From contig CP116226.1 of NCBI GenBank assembly GCA_038182865.1, positions 3,658,001-3,722,000 on the forward strand: a DNA stretch of 64,000 nucleotides, read 5' to 3'. Every line of letters starts with the position of its first letter. The stretch's first letter is position 1. This document shows positions 1 to 7,692 of this stretch, piece after piece. The notes below the pieces were generated by a model, which worked only from the letters and a program-made list of their open reading frames with translations, did no database searches and was not told the origin of the DNA. This DNA comes from Microbacterium enclense (lineage in GTDB: Bacteria > Actinomycetota > Actinomycetes > Actinomycetales > Microbacteriaceae). Both the position numbers and the translations under genes were made by a program.

Positions 1-432
1 GTCATGAGCGGCAAGACGGTCGACCGCACCTTCAACGCCGGCGCCAAGGTCGACATCGAGAACGTCGACCGTCGTGACTTCACCTACCTCTACAACGACG
101 GCGAAGGCTTCGTCTTCATGGACGTCGCCGACTACGACCAGATCACCGTGGGCGCTGCCACCGTCGGAGATGCCGCCAACTTCCTGCTCGAGAACCAGCA
201 GGTGCAGATCGCACTGAACAACGGCAACCCGCTCTACATCGAGCTGCCGCCGTCCGTGGTCCTCGAGGTCACCTACACCGAGCCGGGCCTGCAGGGCGAC
301 CGCTCGTCGGCCGGCACGAAGCCCGCCACGGTCGAGACGGGTTACGAGATGCAGGTTCCCCTGTTCCTCGAGACCGGCACGAAGATCAAGGTCGACACTC
401 GCACCGGCGAGTACCTCGGCCGCATCAGCTGA
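1..432 (+). CDS. efp: Elongation factor P, 3' part
   Basis: Elongation factor P binds the ribosome between P and E sites and relieves stalling at consecutive prolines. The 143 visible codons cover the end of domain I and the two OB-fold domains, with the family stretches YLYNDGEGFVFMD, NGNPLYIELPPSV and the C-terminal GTKIKVDTRTGEYLGR. EF-P is normally about 187 residues, so roughly the first 44 codons lie before base 1. The reading frame is open from base 1; the first ATG (base 4) is internal. The stop is 2 nt before nusB, the usual actinobacterial efp-nusB pair. Confidence 0.96.
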   Translation, partial: VMSGKTVDRTFNAGAKVDIENVDRRDFTYLYNDGEGFVFMDVADYDQITVGAATVGDAANFLLENQQVQIALNNGNPLYIELPPSVVLEVTYTEPGLQGDRSSAGTKPATVETGYEMQVPLFLETGTKIKVDTRTGEYLGRIS

Positions 433-434
433 CG

Positions 435-845
435 TTGTCCGCCCGTACCAAGGCGCGCAAGCGCGCCCTCGACATCCTGTTCCAGGCCGACGTCCGCGGC
501 GAGGAGCTCCCCGTCATGCTGGCCACCGAGGCCAAGCGCGCGGCTTCCGAGCCCGACCGTCAGGCGTCGTGGCTCTACGCCCGCGACATCGTCGACGGCG
601 TCATCGACAACCGCGACGCGATCGACGAGCAGATCACGACGTTCGCCAAGGACTGGTCGCTGCAGCGCATGCCTGCCGTCGACCGCGCCCTGCTGCGGAT
701 CGGTGCGTGGGAGATCCTCTACAACGACGACGTGCCCACGGCCGTCGCGATCGACGAAGCCGTGGAGCTCGCGAAGGAGTTCTCGACCGACGACTCCGGC
801 TCTTTCGTGCACGGCGTGCTGGCGCGGATCGCGCGCTCGTCCTGA
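435..845 (+). CDS. nusB: Transcription antitermination factor NusB
   Basis: NusB binds boxA RNA with NusE (S10) and supports antitermination and maturation of rRNA transcripts. The 136-residue helical protein matches the family: N-terminal SARTKARKRALDILFQADVRG, then the core with DRALLRIGAWEIL and VAIDEAVELAKEF, ending at FVHGVLARIA. I chose the TTG at 435 because it sits 2 nt after the efp stop and gives the standard N-terminus; no ATG or GTG is available upstream of the conserved part. It is probably cotranscribed with efp. It is followed by a long gene-free, repeat-bearing stretch. Confidence 0.95.
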   Translation: MSARTKARKRALDILFQADVRGEELPVMLATEAKRAASEPDRQASWLYARDIVDGVIDNRDAIDEQITTFAKDWSLQRMPAVDRALLRIGAWEILYNDDVPTAVAIDEAVELAKEFSTDDSGSFVHGVLARIARSS

Positions 846-943
846 GCCCGCTCGACGTGTTCCGACGCGGCCCCGACTTCTCGTCGGCGGTCGCGTCGCG
901 GCGTTTTCCGGCGGATTCCGGATGCCGCGCGGCGGCGCACGCG

Positions 944-1011
944 CGCGGCCGGGCGCCGGCGGCGTACACACGGGGCCGGATGCCGGCGGCGTACGCACGG
1001 GGCCGGATGCC
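944..1011. repeat. 27-bp imperfect tandem repeat, about 2.5 units
   Basis: The clearest unit is 971-997 (starts CGGGGCCGGATGCCGGCG). A diverged copy lies at 944-970 and a third copy starts at 998 and breaks off at 1011, where the inverted repeat begins. Each good unit carries the GGATGCC heptamer that is over-represented across the window. Confidence 0.6.
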
Positions 1012-1084
1012 ACGCATAAACGCGGTCCACACGCATAAACGCGTGCACAGCGTGTTTCTGTGCGCGGACCGCGTTTATGCGTGG
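1010..1084. repeat. Nested inverted repeat, CATAAACGCG family, copy 1
   Basis: Outer arms 1010-1028 (CCACGCATAAACGCGGTCC) and 1066-1084 are exact reverse complements (19 bp). Inside lie a second forward half-site (1031-1043, ACGCATAAACGCG) and a diverged reverse half-site, plus a small hairpin (1045-1050 with 1058-1063). The order is forward, forward, reverse, reverse. The same order recurs at 22614-22687. It could fold as a long RNA hairpin and end nusB transcription, or be a dispersed palindromic element. Confidence 0.85.
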
Positions 1085-1194
1085 CCCGCGACCCGGGTGC
1101 CCGCGGCGCTCGGCAGCGGTGGGGCGCTCGTCGCATCGGAGCCGACGCGACGTATGCGGGCGCCGATGTCGGACCCCCGCGGCAGGATGCTCTC

Positions 1195-4143
1195 GTGACC
1201 TCCTGGCGCGACCTCCTTCCCGGGGGTGAGCCGGCCGCGTTCGAGCCGCTCGCCCTCGGCGTCGAGCTGCGCCAGCGCGAGGCCTACGACCCGGCCCGGT
1301 GGGAGGCCCGCGCCGTCGTCCCGGTGACGCCACGGATGCTCGCGCGACGCCAGGACGACCTGCAGCTCGTCGCGCGTCCGCTCGTACGCGGAGCGCGCGA
1401 GGGATGGATCAGAGCGGATGCCACGTGGGACGCCGTGCGTCGATCCACAGGCCGCTTCGACCCAGCTCACGTGCGATGGTTCGCCGAGCTGCATGCGCTC
1501 GCTCAAGCTCTGCGCATCGCCGGACCCTTCGCCGCTTCCGGCGACACCGTCGCCCTCGACACCGTGGACTCGCCGTTGCTGTGGCCGCACCTGGCCGGGG
1601 CGACGGGTCTCGGCATCCCGATCGTGTCGATGCACCCGCAGCAACGCGTACACCTCGGGGGCGAGGCGGTCGCCCGGGTGGCCCTCGACGCGGTCGGCGG
1701 GGGAGCGTTGCGCGTCTCGGCCGACCTCGAGATCGACGGGCGGCGGGTGGATGCCGCCCACGCCCGCGCAATCGGCTCGTCGGGGCTGTTCGCGTACGAG
1801 CTCCATCGCGATCCGGTGCCGCTCGTGCTCGTCGGCGTCGACCTCCCGACGCCGCTGCCGTCGCTCCTCGGCCGCGCGGCTGTCGAGGTGCCTGCGGCCG
1901 ACGCGGGGGAGTTCGTCGCCGAGGTGTACCCGCGTCTGGCCCGGCGGGCGCCGTTGTCGGTGGGCGCGGGGGTGCCTGCTCCGCCGCCAGCACGGCCGAC
2001 GCTCGCGGTCGAGGTGTCCTACCTCGACGACGACGCGGTCGCGTACGCGCTCGCGTGGGTGTATCCGGGCGGACACCGGGCTCCGTACGACGACGGCGAG
2101 CATCCCGAGCGCGACCCGCGCACTGAGGCGCAGATCGGTGAACGGTTCGAGACGGCGTGGATGGCGGCATCCGATCTGCCCATCGACGGCCGTACGACGC
2201 TGCGCGACGCGGATGCCGCAGTGTTCGCCGCCCGCGTGCTGCCCGCCGTCGACGTGCTCGACGACGTGCGCGTGCGCATCCGGGGCACGCAGCCGACGTT
2301 CCGCGAGCTCCGCGGCGACCCGTCGCTGCGGATCACGCTCGTCGAGTCACTCGACCGAGACTGGCTCGACCTGGGCATCACCGTGACGATCGACGGACGC
2401 CTCATCCCGTTCGGCGTGCTCTTCAGCGCGCTGTCGCGCGGACGCACGCGCATCAAGCTGTCGGACGGCGCGTGGTTCTCTCTCGCGCATCCGGCGCTGC
2501 AGCGGCTGCGCGATCTGCTGGAAGAGGCCGCGACCCTCGACGAATGGGAGACCGGCCCGCGGCTTCCCCGCACCCACCTGACGCTGTGGGCGGAGTTCGA
2601 AGACCTCGCCGATCAGTCCGAAGCGGCGGTCGAGTGGCGCCAGCTCGCCCGCGCCCTCCGCGATGTGACGGAGGTGCCGGCCGTGCCGCCCCCGCCCGGC
2701 TTCCGCGCCGAGCTGCGCCCGTATCAGCGCGAGGGCCTCTCGTGGCTCGCGCTCCTGCACGCGCATCGGCTCGGCGGCATCCTGGCCGATGACATGGGGC
2801 TCGGGAAGACGCTGCAATTGCTCGCACTGATCGCTCACACACGCACTCGCGGGGACGCGCGGCCGTGGCTGGTGGTGGCCCCGACCTCGGTCCTGCCCAC
2901 CTGGCGCGACGAGGCCGCGCGCTTCGCGCCCGACCTGCGGGTGGCCGTCGTCGAAGCGACCGCGGTGCGCCGCGACCGGGCCGTCGCCGAGATCGCGGCG
3001 GGTGTCGACGTCGTCGTCGCGTCGTACGGCGTCGTGCGGACGGATGCCGATGAGTTCGCCGCGCCGTCCTGGAGCGGCGTCGTGCTGGATGAGGCGCAGT
3101 TCGTGAAGAACCCCGCGACGCGCATCCACCGCGCGATCGCGGCGCTGAAGACCGACGCCGTGTTCGCCGCGACCGGCACCCCGATCGAGAACGGCCTCGA
3201 CGACCTGTGGGCGCTGCTCGCGCTGACCGCGCCGGGACTGTTCCCCTCGATCCGGCAGTTCCGTGAGGACTACACGCGCGCGATCGAGCAGCTGCCCACC
3301 GATGCCCCGACCGAGCTCTCGGCGCACGCGGCGGGCGCCCACCGCGCGAAGATGCTCGAGCGTCTGCGCCGACGCGTGCGGCCGTTCCTCCTGCGCCGCA
3401 CGAAAGACGTCGTGGCATCCGACCTGCCGCCCAAGCAGGAGCAGGAGATCGCTGTTCCGCTCGGTCCGGCGCACCAGGAGGTCTACGACCGGGTGCTGCA
3501 GCGCGAACGCCAGAAGGTCCTCGGTCTGCTCGACGACCTCGACCGCCAGCGGTTCATCGTGTTCCGTTCGCTGACGCTGCTGCGCATGCTCGCTCTGGCG
3601 CCGGGCCTCGTCGACGAGCGCGACGCGCACCTCGGGTCCGCCAAGCTCGACACGCTGCTGGAGCGTCTCGTCGAGGTCGCCGCCGAGGGCCACCGTGCTC
3701 TGGTGTTCAGCCAGTTCACCTCGTTCCTCGACATGGCGGCGGAGAGACTGGATGCCGCGGGCCTCGCCTACGCGCACCTCGACGGCAGCACGGCGCGACG
3801 GGGGGAGGTGGTCGCCGGGTTCCGCGAGGGCCAGGCGCCGGTGTTCCTCATCAGCCTCAAGGCCGGGGGCTTCGGGCTCACCCTCACGGAGGCGGAGTAC
3901 GTGTTCGTGCTCGACCCGTGGTGGAACCCCGCCGCCGAGGCCCAGGCCGTCGACCGCGCCCACCGCATCGGCCAGGACAAGAGCGTGTTCGTGTATCGGC
4001 TCATCGCGGCCGGCACCATCGAGGAGAAGGTGCTCGCGCTGCAACGCCGCAAGGCCGCGCTCTTCGACGCGGTGATCGACGACGGCGAGGCGTTCGCTGC
4101 GGCACTGGATGCCGACGACATCCGCGGGCTGCTCGGGCCGTGA
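1195..4143 (+). CDS. SNF2-family DEAD/DEAH helicase
   Basis: A 982-residue Swi2/Snf2-type ATPase, probably a double-stranded DNA translocase. About 520 N-terminal residues form the bacterial SNF2-associated region. The motor follows: Walker A GGILADDMGLGKTLQLLAL near residue 526, DEAQ near 632, ATGTPIEN near 659, and lobe 2 with LKAGGFGLTL and DPWWNPAAEAQAVDRAHRIGQ near 920. There is no zinc-binding SWIM motif at the N-terminus. GTG 1195 is chosen because homologous sequence starts there and the frame upstream runs through the repeat element. Bacterial members are often linked to DNA repair or transcription recycling; the role here is not shown. It interrupts the usual nusB-pyrR neighbourhood. 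Confidence 0.9.
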   Translation: MTSWRDLLPGGEPAAFEPLALGVELRQREAYDPARWEARAVVPVTPRMLARRQDDLQLVARPLVRGAREGWIRADATWDAVRRSTGRFDPAHVRWFAELHALAQALRIAGPFAASGDTVALDTVDSPLLWPHLAGATGLGIPIVSMHPQQRVHLGGEAVARVALDAVGGGALRVSADLEIDGRRVDAAHARAIGSSGLFAYELHRDPVPLVLVGVDLPTPLPSLLGRAAVEVPAADAGEFVAEVYPRLARRAPLSVGAGVPAPPPARPTLAVEVSYLDDDAVAYALAWVYPGGHRAPYDDGEHPERDPRTEAQIGERFETAWMAASDLPIDGRTTLRDADAAVFAARVLPAVDVLDDVRVRIRGTQPTFRELRGDPSLRITLVESLDRDWLDLGITVTIDGRLIPFGVLFSALSRGRTRIKLSDGAWFSLAHPALQRLRDLLEEAATLDEWETGPRLPRTHLTLWAEFEDLADQSEAAVEWRQLARALRDVTEVPAVPPPPGFRAELRPYQREGLSWLALLHAHRLGGILADDMGLGKTLQLLALIAHTRTRGDARPWLVVAPTSVLPTWRDEAARFAPDLRVAVVEATAVRRDRAVAEIAAGVDVVVASYGVVRTDADEFAAPSWSGVVLDEAQFVKNPATRIHRAIAALKTDAVFAATGTPIENGLDDLWALLALTAPGLFPSIRQFREDYTRAIEQLPTDAPTELSAHAAGAHRAKMLERLRRRVRPFLLRRTKDVVASDLPPKQEQEIAVPLGPAHQEVYDRVLQRERQKVLGLLDDLDRQRFIVFRSLTLLRMLALAPGLVDERDAHLGSAKLDTLLERLVEVAAEGHRALVFSQFTSFLDMAAERLDAAGLAYAHLDGSTARRGEVVAGFREGQAPVFLISLKAGGFGLTLTEAEYVFVLDPWWNPAAEAQAVDRAHRIGQDKSVFVYRLIAAGTIEEKVLALQRRKAALFDAVIDDGEAFAAALDADDIRGLLGP

Positions 4144-4263
4144 CCACGCGCGGGGAACCGGGCACGAGCGCGGCCCCCACCGCGAGCAACACGAGGGGGC
4201 CGAGCATCTCGCCACCGTACGATCGCCTCGCCGCGCCCACCGCCCACCCAGGCACCCCCCGCG

Positions 4264-4269
4264 TAGACT
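4264..4269 (+). promoter_or_regulatory. -10 box TAGACT
   Basis: TAGACT fits the actinobacterial SigA-type TANNNT box. It lies 31 nt before the MBL-Rieske start and would give a short leader carrying the AGGAG at 4292-4296. The -35 is weak. Confidence 0.5.
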
Positions 4270-4300
4270 CGTCAGGTTCCGTCCACGACACAGGAGCGAC

Positions 4301-5869
4301 ATGAGAATCACCGGCCTCGGCCACGCGGGCATGTTCATCGAGACGGCGGGCGGCAGCATCCTCTGCGACCCCGTCATCGGTCCGAGCTTCTTCGGCTCGT
4401 GGTTCCCGTTCCCCGACAACCGCGCGCTCGACTGGGAGCGCTTCGGTAAGGCGGACTTCCTCTACATCTCGCACCGCCACCGCGACCACTTCGACCCGGC
4501 GATGCTCGAGCGCTACGTCCCGAAGGACATCAAGGTGCTCCTGCCCGAGTACCCGACCGACGACCTCGAGCAAGACCTGATCGCGCTCGGCTACACGAAC
4601 CTCGTCCGCACCGAAGCCGGTGTTCCCCTGCAGTTCGGCGACCTGAAGCTCATGGTCACGCCGCTGCGCGCGCCCTCAGACGGCCCCATCGGCGACTCGT
4701 CGTTGTCGCTCGACGACGGCACCGCGTCGATCCTCAACCAGAACGACTCGCATCCCCTCGATCTCGAGAAGCTCTTCGACTTCGGCACGCCCGACGCCTA
4801 CTTCACGCAGGTCTCCGGCGCCATCTGGTGGCCGATGGTCTACGACCTGCCCCAGGATGCGAAGCAGAACTTCGCGAAGCTCAAGCGCGACGCGCAAAAC
4901 AAGCGCGCGATGTACTACATCGAGAAGGTCGACGCCCCCCACGTGTTCCCCATGGCGGGTCCGCCGATGTTCCTGCGCGAGGAGCTGTTCCGCTACAACG
5001 GCACCGGGCTCGAGGACGACTCGATCTTCACCGACCAGCGCGAGTTCCTCGCGCACATGAGAGAGCAGCGCCCCGATCAGAAGGGCTACCTGTTCCTGCC
5101 GGGCACCGAGGTCGAGGTGCGGGGTTCCGATGTGACCGTCACGCAGACGCTGTACACCGACGCCGAGATCGAACGCGTCTTCGGCGACAAATGGAACTAC
5201 CTCGCCGAACAGCGCGACAGCCGCCAGGCCGAGGTGCAGGCGGAAGAGGCGACGCGCGCCGAGGTCATCCCGCCGGCCGAGATGCTCGCCGCTCTGAAGG
5301 AATGGTGGGAGCCCCTGCTGCGGCGCGCGCGCACGATCCGCAACGGTGTGGGCGGGATGGTGCGCTTCCGCATCGGCGAGCTCGACATGGTCGTGGACTT
5401 CCCGAAGGCGAAGCTGCGCGAGTACGCCGGCGAAGAGTGCATCTACTGGTACACGATCCCCGCCGACCTCGTCTCGACGAACATCCGCGACCACGAGATC
5501 GACTGGTCGAACTCGATCTTCCTGTCGATGCAGTTCGAGGTGGGCCGTTCGGGCAAGTTCAACGAGTTCCTCACGACGTTCCTGAAGTGCCTGTCGCGCG
5601 ACCGTATCGAGTACGTCGAGAACTGGTACGCCGAGCAGTCGGATCAGACCGAGGATGCCGAGATCGACGGCTGGACCGTGCAGCGCCGCTGCCCGCACCT
5701 TCGCGCCGATCTGACCAAGACCGGCAAGATCGAGGACGGCGTGCTGACCTGCTCTCTGCACGACTGGAAGTGGGACCTGGCCACCGGTCGGTGCCTGACC
5801 ACGACCGGACACCCGATCCGGTCGACGCCCAGCGGCGAGCGTGCCGCCGCCGAGGTCGCCGCGGGCTGA
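4301..5869 (+). CDS. MBL-fold hydrolase fused to a C-terminal Rieske [2Fe-2S] domain
   Basis: A 522-residue, two-domain protein without signal peptide or membrane segment. The N-terminal half is a metallo-beta-lactamase fold with the metal motif HRHRDH at residues 58-63. Near the C-terminus is a Rieske ferredoxin motif: C464-P-H466 and C484-S-L-H487, which would ligate a [2Fe-2S] cluster. The pairing recalls CMP-N-acetylneuraminate hydroxylase, which combines a Rieske and an MBL-like domain, but here the Rieske part is C-terminal. The start is ATG 4301 with AGGAG five bases upstream. No sugar-nucleotide genes lie nearby, so the substrate is unknown. It follows the helicase gene but probably has its own promoter. 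Confidence 0.85.
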   Translation: MRITGLGHAGMFIETAGGSILCDPVIGPSFFGSWFPFPDNRALDWERFGKADFLYISHRHRDHFDPAMLERYVPKDIKVLLPEYPTDDLEQDLIALGYTNLVRTEAGVPLQFGDLKLMVTPLRAPSDGPIGDSSLSLDDGTASILNQNDSHPLDLEKLFDFGTPDAYFTQVSGAIWWPMVYDLPQDAKQNFAKLKRDAQNKRAMYYIEKVDAPHVFPMAGPPMFLREELFRYNGTGLEDDSIFTDQREFLAHMREQRPDQKGYLFLPGTEVEVRGSDVTVTQTLYTDAEIERVFGDKWNYLAEQRDSRQAEVQAEEATRAEVIPPAEMLAALKEWWEPLLRRARTIRNGVGGMVRFRIGELDMVVDFPKAKLREYAGEECIYWYTIPADLVSTNIRDHEIDWSNSIFLSMQFEVGRSGKFNEFLTTFLKCLSRDRIEYVENWYAEQSDQTEDAEIDGWTVQRRCPHLRADLTKTGKIEDGVLTCSLHDWKWDLATGRCLTTTGHPIRSTPSGERAAAEVAAG

Positions 5870-6131
5870 GGTGAGCCCGGGCCGAGGTCGCCGCGCTGAG
5901 GTCGCCCGCGGGAGGAGAACCCGGGAGCGGAGGACCAAGACCGCGGCATCCCTCCTCCCGTCCCCGAATCTCCTCCGGCCCCGCGGGACCCCATCCATGA
6001 CCCCGCGCCCGCACCGCCGCACGACCCGGCACCCGCACGACCCGCCGCCGCATGCCGCGCCGCCCCCGGCGCGCTACGCCATGTTCTCCGCAGCCACATC
6101 ATCCCCACCCGCGCCGCCCCGTCCCACCCGC

Positions 6132-6137
6132 TAAGCT
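6132..6137 (+). promoter_or_regulatory. -10 box TAAGCT of the pyr operon
   Basis: TAAGCT precedes the conserved pyr leader; transcription would start near 6144, about 53 nt before the pyrR ATG. Confidence 0.6.
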
Positions 6138-6156
6138 GGATCACGAACCACAGCAA

Positions 6157-6192
6157 CCTTTAACCCCGTCCCGTGAGGCGGAGAAGGGAGCG
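6157..6192 (+). promoter_or_regulatory. PyrR-binding leader hairpin
   Basis: The loop GTCCCGTGAGG (6168-6178) resembles the PyrR anti-antiterminator/binding-loop consensus (UCC, then a GAGAGG-like stretch). It is closed by CCTTT (from 6157) pairing with GAAGG (6183-6187), which is also the purine-rich Shine-Dalgarno region of pyrR. No terminator follows, so regulation is most likely translational, as reported for mycobacterial PyrR. UMP-bound PyrR would hide the ribosome binding site. Confidence 0.7.
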
Positions 6193-6196
6193 GCGG

Positions 6197-6727
6197 ATGA
6201 ATACGCGCACCGTCATGCACGATGCCGATATCGCCCGCGCTTTGACGCGCATCTCGCACGAGATCCTGGAGTCCAACAAGGGACCGGAAGGACTCGTCCT
6301 CCTCGGCATTCCGACCCGCGGCGTCACGCTCGCGAACCGGATCGGTCCCCTCGTCAGCGACTTCGGGGGAACGACCGTCCCGGTCGGATCGCTCGACGTG
6401 ACGATGTACCGCGACGACCTGCACCGCAATCCCACGCGAGCACCACGGAAGACCGAGATCCCCGCCGGCGGCATCGACGGCAAGACCGTCGTGCTGATCG
6501 ACGACGTTCTCTTCTCGGGTCGCAGCATCCGCGCCGCGCTCGACGCCCTGCAGGACATCGGGCGCCCCGCCGCCGTGCGGCTCGCAACGCTGATCGACCG
6601 TGGTCACCGCGAGCTGCCGATCCGCCCCGACTTCGTGGGCAAGAACCTCCCCAGCGCCCGCGACGAGCGCGTGAACGTGCGCCTGTCCGAGACCGATGGC
6701 GTCGAGGAGGTGACGATCGAGTCATGA
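6197..6727 (+). CDS. pyrR: PyrR: pyr operon regulator / uracil phosphoribosyltransferase
   Basis: A 176-residue PRTase-fold protein that binds pyr leader RNA with UMP and usually has weak uracil phosphoribosyltransferase activity. The PRPP loop is VVLIDDVLFSGRSIRAAL near residue 97. GIPTRGVTLANRI near the N-terminus and the ATLIDRGHRELPIRPDFVGK segment are typical. I chose ATG 6197 (MNTRTVMHDADIAR) over the earlier in-frame start at 6173, because the latter lies inside the RNA hairpin and a purine-rich site precedes 6197. The stop overlaps pyrB (ATGA). Confidence 0.95.
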   Translation: MNTRTVMHDADIARALTRISHEILESNKGPEGLVLLGIPTRGVTLANRIGPLVSDFGGTTVPVGSLDVTMYRDDLHRNPTRAPRKTEIPAGGIDGKTVVLIDDVLFSGRSIRAALDALQDIGRPAAVRLATLIDRGHRELPIRPDFVGKNLPSARDERVNVRLSETDGVEEVTIES

Positions 6728-7692
6728 GGCACCTCCTCGACACCCAGCACCTCTCACGCGAGGAGGCCCTGACGATCCTCGACGTCGCCGAGGACATGGC
6801 CGACACCCAGCGCCGCGAGGTCAAGAAGCTTCCGACGCTCCGCGGCAAGACCGTGGTCAACCTCTTCTTCGAGGACTCCACGCGCACACGCATCTCCTTC
6901 GAAGCCGCCGCCAAGCGCCTGTCCGCCGACGTCATCAACTTCTCCGCGAAGGGCTCGAGCGTCAGCAAGGGCGAGTCGCTGCAGGACACCGCGCAGACCC
7001 TGCAGGCGATGGGGGCGGATGCCGTGGTCATCCGCCACGGTGCGTCCGGCGCCCCGCGCACCCTCGCCACGAGCGGCTGGATCACCGCCGGTGTCGTCAA
7101 CGCCGGCGACGGCACGCACGAGCACCCCACGCAGGCGCTGCTCGACGCGTTCACGATCCGCAAGCGCCTCTTCGGCGACGACAGCCGCGGCCGCGACCTC
7201 GACGGCATCCGCGTCACCATCGTCGGCGACGTGCTGCACTCGCGTGTCGCGCGCTCCAACGTCTGGCTGCTGCACACCCTGGGCGCGCGCGTGACGCTGG
7301 TCGCCCCGCCCACTCTGGTGCCGCAGGACGTCAGCGGCTGGCCCATCGAGGTCGACTACGACCTGGATCACGCGATTGCGGCGGGACCCGACGCGCTGAT
7401 GATGCTCCGCATCCAGCTCGAGCGCATGAGCGCCGCGTATTTCCCGACTGAACGGGAGTATTCACGTCGTTACGGTCTCGACGCACGGCGCCTGGCGGCC
7501 CTTCCGACCGATAGCATTGTCATGCACCCCGGCCCCATGAACCGGGGTCTGGAGATCTCCGCCGAAGCCGCCGATTCGCCTCGCTCGACGGTGCTCGAGC
7601 AGGTCGCGAACGGCGTCTCCGTGCGGATGGCCGTGCTGTACCTGCTCCTCGCGGGCGAACGGCCCCACACCGACAGAGAGGACCTTCGATGA
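6724..7692 (+). CDS. pyrB: Aspartate carbamoyltransferase catalytic subunit
   Basis: A 322-residue ATCase that condenses carbamoyl phosphate and aspartate, the committed step of pyrimidine synthesis. The carbamoyl-phosphate motif EDSTRTRISFE lies near residue 50, the GDGTHEHPTQALLD segment near 128-141, and the aspartate-domain residues HPGPMNRG near the C-terminus. No pyrI regulatory subunit follows. This fits the actinobacterial ATCase that associates with dihydroorotase. It overlaps pyrR and pyrC by 4 nt each, indicating translational coupling. Confidence 0.97.
   Translation: MRHLLDTQHLSREEALTILDVAEDMADTQRREVKKLPTLRGKTVVNLFFEDSTRTRISFEAAAKRLSADVINFSAKGSSVSKGESLQDTAQTLQAMGADAVVIRHGASGAPRTLATSGWITAGVVNAGDGTHEHPTQALLDAFTIRKRLFGDDSRGRDLDGIRVTIVGDVLHSRVARSNVWLLHTLGARVTLVAPPTLVPQDVSGWPIEVDYDLDHAIAAGPDALMMLRIQLERMSAAYFPTEREYSRRYGLDARRLAALPTDSIVMHPGPMNRGLEISAEAADSPRSTVLEQVANGVSVRMAVLYLLLAGERPHTDREDLR

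Larger units (their letters stand above)
846..1194 (+). other. Gene-free stretch with repeats
   Basis: 349 nt between nusB and the helicase gene. Open frames here are arginine/alanine-rich GC artefacts with no family resemblance. It holds a degenerate 27-bp tandem repeat (944-1011) followed at once by a nested inverted repeat (1010-1084). No convincing promoter or Shine-Dalgarno site for the helicase gene was seen. Confidence 0.7.
5870..6196 (+). other. Gene-free stretch before pyrR
   Basis: 327 nt. The first part is very GC-rich with a short imperfect direct repeat (GCCGAGGTCGCCGCG near 5849 and again near 5882) and proline/arginine-type open frames that I do not consider genes. The last 70 nt carry the pyr promoter and PyrR leader. 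Confidence 0.7.

Noticed and set aside
1060..1194. 45-codon N-terminal extension of the helicase
   Set aside because: It is read through the nested inverted repeat and has no homology; GTG 1195 gives the family N-terminus.
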